Below, one piece after another: positions 59,779 to 64,000 of a stretch of DNA of 64,000 nt (position 1 is the stretch's first letter; every line of letters begins with the position of its first letter). The DNA is taken from positions 30,126,077 through 30,190,076 of the forward strand of contig NC_068973.1 of NCBI RefSeq assembly GCF_016808095.1. Direction: 5' to 3'. A model generated the notes under the pieces. It was not told where the DNA came from, searched no databases, and worked only from the letters and a program-made list of their open reading frames with translations. This DNA comes from Vigna angularis. Lineage: Eukaryota; Streptophyta; Magnoliopsida; Fabales; Fabaceae. Position numbers and translations under genes: made by a program.

Positions 59779-62700
59779 ATGCAGAGCTCTCAGCAATGGG
59801 TCGAGAAATAGTAATATAAATTTCCTTTCAATTATTTCTATATCTTATTCTGTAGAAATCTAATTTTGCATGCTGTAACCCAGCCGACCAAGGCAAGTGA
59901 AAGATGTTGCCTACCAAGAGGAAGTTGTTCGAGTTCTAACAAATACACTTGAAACTGGAAGTGTAATTACCCTTTCTGAACGCCTACTTCTCCCTTATGT
60001 CCTCCACTTCTTCCTCACTGAATCAAGTCAATAATGTATTGCAGTGCCCCCACATGCTCTTCTATGGTCCTCCTGGCACTGGAAAAACAACTACTGCCCT
60101 TGCAATTGCCCGTCAGCTTTTCGGGTATCCCTCTTTGGTTTTATTTTCACAATTATAAGAGAGCTTACTTATTTCTAGCTGTCATGTCAATTTCTTAATT
60201 CTGTTGTGTGACTTGTGAGACCTTAATTCTGTCAATGTCACTTTTTCTCTGTAAATAAAAGTAAACAGATCTACTAAATAATAACTAATCAAGAATCCAA
60301 GATTGACTACTTACATAGTAGAAACCAATGTGATACGAACTCTCTGTTAAAACTTTCTCTTAATATATGCTTTGTCACTCTTAAAAGTATTTCTATAAAC
60401 CTTTGCTTGTTCAGTTACACCATGAAATCATTGACTGAGAAAAAAAGGAAATGAAATATGATTTAAGGAATACCTTAAGTTCAAATATTTTCACAAAAGT
60501 TATATGACCCAGTTTCTGAATGTTATATGTTGTGTACACTACTTTTGAATTCTTGACATGTTGAGTCATGGAGATCCACAGACTATGCAAATTGTGCATC
60601 ACTTTAATAGCAACTTATGGTAATAAATTTACCAGGAATATTTTTTTATCAACTATTAGAAATGAAAGAGTACTGTAATGCTATAGAGGACCATTTTTGA
60701 AGATTGAATTTATCAAAATGTCAATTTTGTTTGTTTTATGAGTTGGGATTCATAGGCAGTAAAAAATGATGCCATTTTCTTCCTTAAGCTAACCTGTTGT
60801 GTTAATGGGTACAATGGCACGTGTAATGTAATTTGTAACAACTATATATTGCAGGCCTGAGCTCTATAAGTCTAGGGTGCTGGAGCTGAATGCAAGTGAT
60901 GATAGAGGGATTAATGTTGTTCGTACAAAGATAAAAGATTTTGCTGCTGTGGCTGTTGGTACTGTTAAGCGTAAGAAGTATGTGAAATCTAATTCTCTTA
61001 AGATTCTTTCCTCCTCCTTTCTCCGCGTGTAAGATCTGTATGATTTCCTCTTTGTTATGGTGTTTTTATATTTCAGTGGTTATCTTTGTCCACCATTCAA
61101 GATTATTGTTCTAGATGAGGCTGATTCAATGACAGAAGATGCTCAGGCATGTTTTCTATGTTTTTCATTTCTAAAGTTGCTTGTCTCAAAGTGTTTTGGT
61201 TTCACACCACCTTCAATTGCTGTACAGAATGCCCTGAGGCGTACAATGGAAACGTACTCTAAAGTTACAAGGTTCTTTTTTATATGCAACTATGTGAGCA
61301 GGTATCTTTCTTCCATGCTAATATGTACTGTTTATTTTGTTTTTCTAATATCTTTTAGGAGCTAATGAGTATTATAGTTACCTTGATAATAGTAATTAAT
61401 CCATATAATCCATGGAATGGCTTGCTTCAAAAACGGTATGGCTTTTTAAAAAATAACGTTTTCTATATTTGGTTACTTTTTAAAATATAGTTTTCTGGTT
61501 ACCTTTTCAATGAGAAAGTATGTTTTCTATATTTGGTTACATTTTAAAAAATAATTTTTTGGGCAACACTGTTTTCTGGGAATAGATATTTACCATGTTT
61601 TCCACAAACATTCTTATAGGGAGAAGAAAATCTAACTTTCTTTAGTTAAATGGAAAGTGTTTAATTTATGTTATTGTTATTAAATCATTTTAGTAAAAGT
61701 GACATTACTCTTTGAATTATAGGAAACTTGTATAAATATTCCTGGTGTTATATTTGACCAATCAAGTGAAACTCATCATTCATGTGAATAATAATTCTCA
61801 GGGTCCATATTTCTCAGGAATCATGGTTCCTGTGTATGAAAATTTTCTTTGGTACCAAATGCCATGTTAGTGTGATATATTGATAGGCCTTTTCCTTTTG
61901 TTATTCTTGTACTTTCCAAGGATAGAACACATAACCTCATATATGGCTGTCATTTTTTTCATAGGATTATAGAACCACTTGCTTCACGGTGTGCAAAATT
62001 CAGGTTCAAGCCATTGTCAGAAGAAATCATGAGCAGCCGGATATTGTACATATGCAAAGAAGAGGGCCTCTGTCTTGATGCTAAGGTGAGAACCTTATGG
62101 ACTATTTAGTTCAATGGATGGGAAGGGAAGGAAGAGGAGGGGTTTTTGATTAGATACCCCGTTTGATTAAGAGGAAGGGAGGGGAGGGATATCAATGGAG
62201 AGGATAAGCAACTCTTTTTTTGGCTCATAAGGGGAGGGAACAGATTTTTAAAATTAATTTACTTTCATTTCCTTGTTATTTTGGGTTCCAGCGTGTAAAT
62301 ATGATTATTTTTGTCAATACATTTGAAATGTTTTAAATGGCTCTTAGAAATTGAAGGGGAGCAAAAATTGAACGAGGGATTTTGCTCCCCTCCATTCTCA
62401 ATCCATCCCCTCTTAGAAATTGAATCAAACAAGAAATTTTATTTAAATCGACCCCTTCAACTCCCCTTTCCATTTCTCTCCAACCAAATGCCTTGTCAGC
62501 GCTCACACAATGTAGTGTTATTTCTAAAGTTTTCAGTCCTTTATCTATAAAGGTTTTGTTACATCATAATGGATTATTTTACATACCATTGCTTCCACAG
62601 GCTCTTTCAACCCTTAGTTCTATTTCTCATGGAGATCTTCGCCGGGCAATCACATACTTGCAGGTGAGTGGCATTTCCTGATCAACACACTCAATTTTCG

Positions 62701-63608
62701 AACATTTAAGTTATGATTTCTAATTTCTTATAGTTTTCATAGGTAATTTAACTGAACCTCTTTACATTAAATAATTTGTGTGTAATCTATGAATGCGATG
62801 CTTCAAACATACTCTGATTGACTCCACAAGAATAATGAATAAAATCCCACATGTGTTAATTGCGTTCTGTTTCTTAGGAAATAATTGTTACATGAAAAAC
62901 TTTTATTTATGGTTATTTTTCTTAAAACGATTGTTTTGCTATTGCATGTTGCCTGATTTTTAGGACATGCTTTAATTTTTTTTATTTATATTTGGTGCTG
63001 AATCAACTATTAACATCAATGGAAAGTTGATGCGGTGATGATGTAAAAAGTTTTTTGCTGATATGAGAGGGGAGCCTGTATTATGAATAAAATTTGTTTG
63101 ATTGTAGGAATGTATGCTTTCATCTTCATGCTTTTCTAGTAATGGCATAAGAATAAAATTCAATGGAAAGATGCAGTGGAGAGTCTACAAACACCAGGCT
63201 GATAAGAGATGAGGGTCTATGGTTAAGACTTTCTGTTGAAACTTGGTAGAACATAGATGTGTTATGATTTGGGTATTATTTTCGACCTGTTCTATCCTTT
63301 TAAAAATATTTTTATAGGGCTCTCCTTCCTGTTGGTTTCCATATACATTTTTTTTTTCACTTAATGCATAACCAATTTATTAGCATAAACTCTATAAAAT
63401 TAAATTATCTTGTGTGCTATGATTTAATACACATAATGCTATCACCAGGAAATGTAAATTGTTTTAATCAAGGCAGTCCTACTGAACATAGAGGAATTGT
63501 GTGTATCCTTTTTCATTTTTTGAGCTAACTTGGTATATAACATTGCAGTCTGCAGCTCGCTTATTTGGATCTTCAATTTCTTCAGAGAATCTGATTTCTG
63601 TGTCTGGG
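59779..63608 (+). CDS. RFC4: Replication factor C subunit 4 (partial, 3' end outside window)
   Basis: A small subunit of the RFC clamp loader, which uses ATP to load PCNA at primer ends in the nucleus. Nine coding exons are seen: 59779-59810, 59884-59962, 60045-60124, 60855-60977, 61077-61146, 61228-61301, 61965-62085, 62601-62663 and 63549-63608. They sum to 702 nt (234 codons in frame). Arabidopsis RFC4 is about 339 aa, so roughly the last 105 residues lie beyond 64000. The start is the ATG at 59779 ([13 protein letters not shown]). An in-frame TAG lies five codons upstream. Motifs are Walker A GPPGTGKT (45-52), [10 protein letters not shown], Walker B VLDEAD (116-121), sensor-1 FICNYVS and the Ser-Arg-Cys arginine finger (160-162), then FRFKPLSEE. 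All visible introns are GT-AG except intron 5, which is GC-AG (CAG/GCATGT at 61147). An E2F site lies upstream. Confidence 0.95.
62110..62490. mobile_element. Possible MITE in RFC4 intron 7
   Basis: The left part is rich in GGGAAGGGAAGG/CCCCGTTTGATTAAGAGG. The right part is rich in CCCCTCC/CCAACCAAATGCC and so is complementary in character, but arms cannot be aligned cleanly by eye. Inside is a perfect 11-bp hairpin: GGGGAGCAAAA at 62356-62366 and its complement at 62380-62390. Target duplication not identified. Confidence 0.35.
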
Positions 63609-64000
63609 GTAGGTTGTGGCACCACCATCCTGCGACTTTTTCTGTTTCTATGTAATAGATTAAAGTTGTTTATAAAATTATTTTGTATGTTGTTTGTATG
63701 TATGATGATTCACATTGGGCTAGAGGATTAAATGACATAATTATTGGCTGAAGGACCAGGATTTTGACTTAAAGTTTTGGATTTACTTTATCATGTGATT
63801 TTCCCTCTAGCTTTTTTAAGAATATAGATAAAGGGTTTTTAATTTGTCCTGATAGTGTGGTGTCTTGGTATATAAGTTCACAAAATTTGCCATCTAGATG
63901 CCATTTTTTGAAGCATTGGAAGTCAGCATTGCATATATTCCTTGATGTGGCCTCCTATTTGGGGTCTTCTCTTCAAGCTGTGTGACACTTATCATTAACT
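63609..64000 (+). other. RFC4 intron 9, runs off the window
   Basis: AT-rich intron sequence after the GTAGGT donor at 63609. No further exon resembling the RFC4 C-terminal domain is visible before the end. Confidence 0.6.

Overview
This is plant nuclear DNA, most likely from a legume of the Phaseoleae (Vigna or a close relative). The base composition is AT-rich, the coding exons are split by short AT-rich GT-AG introns, and there are many long TA microsatellites. Plant-type LTR, LINE and Mutator-like elements fill the space between genes. The protein sequences read as legume orthologues, but the exact species is an inference.

Six protein-coding genes can be built at exon level. Two are tandem amino-acid permease genes on the minus strand (4326-6251 and 14320-16253), both of 487 aa with the same six-exon structure. 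The other four are a plastid-type signal peptidase I (28869-32240, minus, 6 exons, 194 aa), an intronless secreted beta-propeller protein of the DPP6-N-terminal-like/TolB type (36051-38147, plus, 698 aa), an A1-type mitotic cyclin (42637-45827, minus, 11 exons, 486 aa) and the 5' two thirds of replication factor C subunit 4 (59779 to beyond the right edge, plus; nine coding exons seen).

Layout: 1-4.3 kb is repeats, including a small inverted-repeat element with palindromes. 4.3-17.4 kb is the permease pair, separated by a 2.5 kb solo LTR. 17.4-28.8 kb is AT-rich intergenic DNA with a second solo LTR of the same family, flanked by a perfect 5-bp target duplication. 28.8-38.2 kb holds the peptidase and the propeller gene. 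38.6-42 kb holds a decayed copia polyprotein and a palindromic MITE with a perfect 9-bp target duplication. 42.6-46.3 kb is the cyclin gene. 46.4-58.3 kb is transposon-rich: an LTR remnant, a 1252-bp long-TIR Mutator-like element with a perfect 9-bp target duplication, a LINE reverse transcriptase remnant, and a second long-inverted-repeat element around GC-rich, gene-like DNA. 58.3-64 kb is RFC4, with a palindromic E2F site upstream.

The cyclin and RFC4 are both cell-cycle genes, and each has a recognisable cell-cycle promoter motif (a mitosis-specific activator-like site and an E2F site). From memory, the Arabidopsis relatives of the propeller protein and of RFC4 are neighbours (At1g21680/At1g21690), so this pair may mark ancient synteny opened up by insertions. 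The most informative anomalies are a gene-conversion-like tract shared by the 5' ends of the two permeases, a GC-AG intron in RFC4, and Mutator-like elements that look as if they captured gene fragments. I did not find a convincing wholly new biological system.
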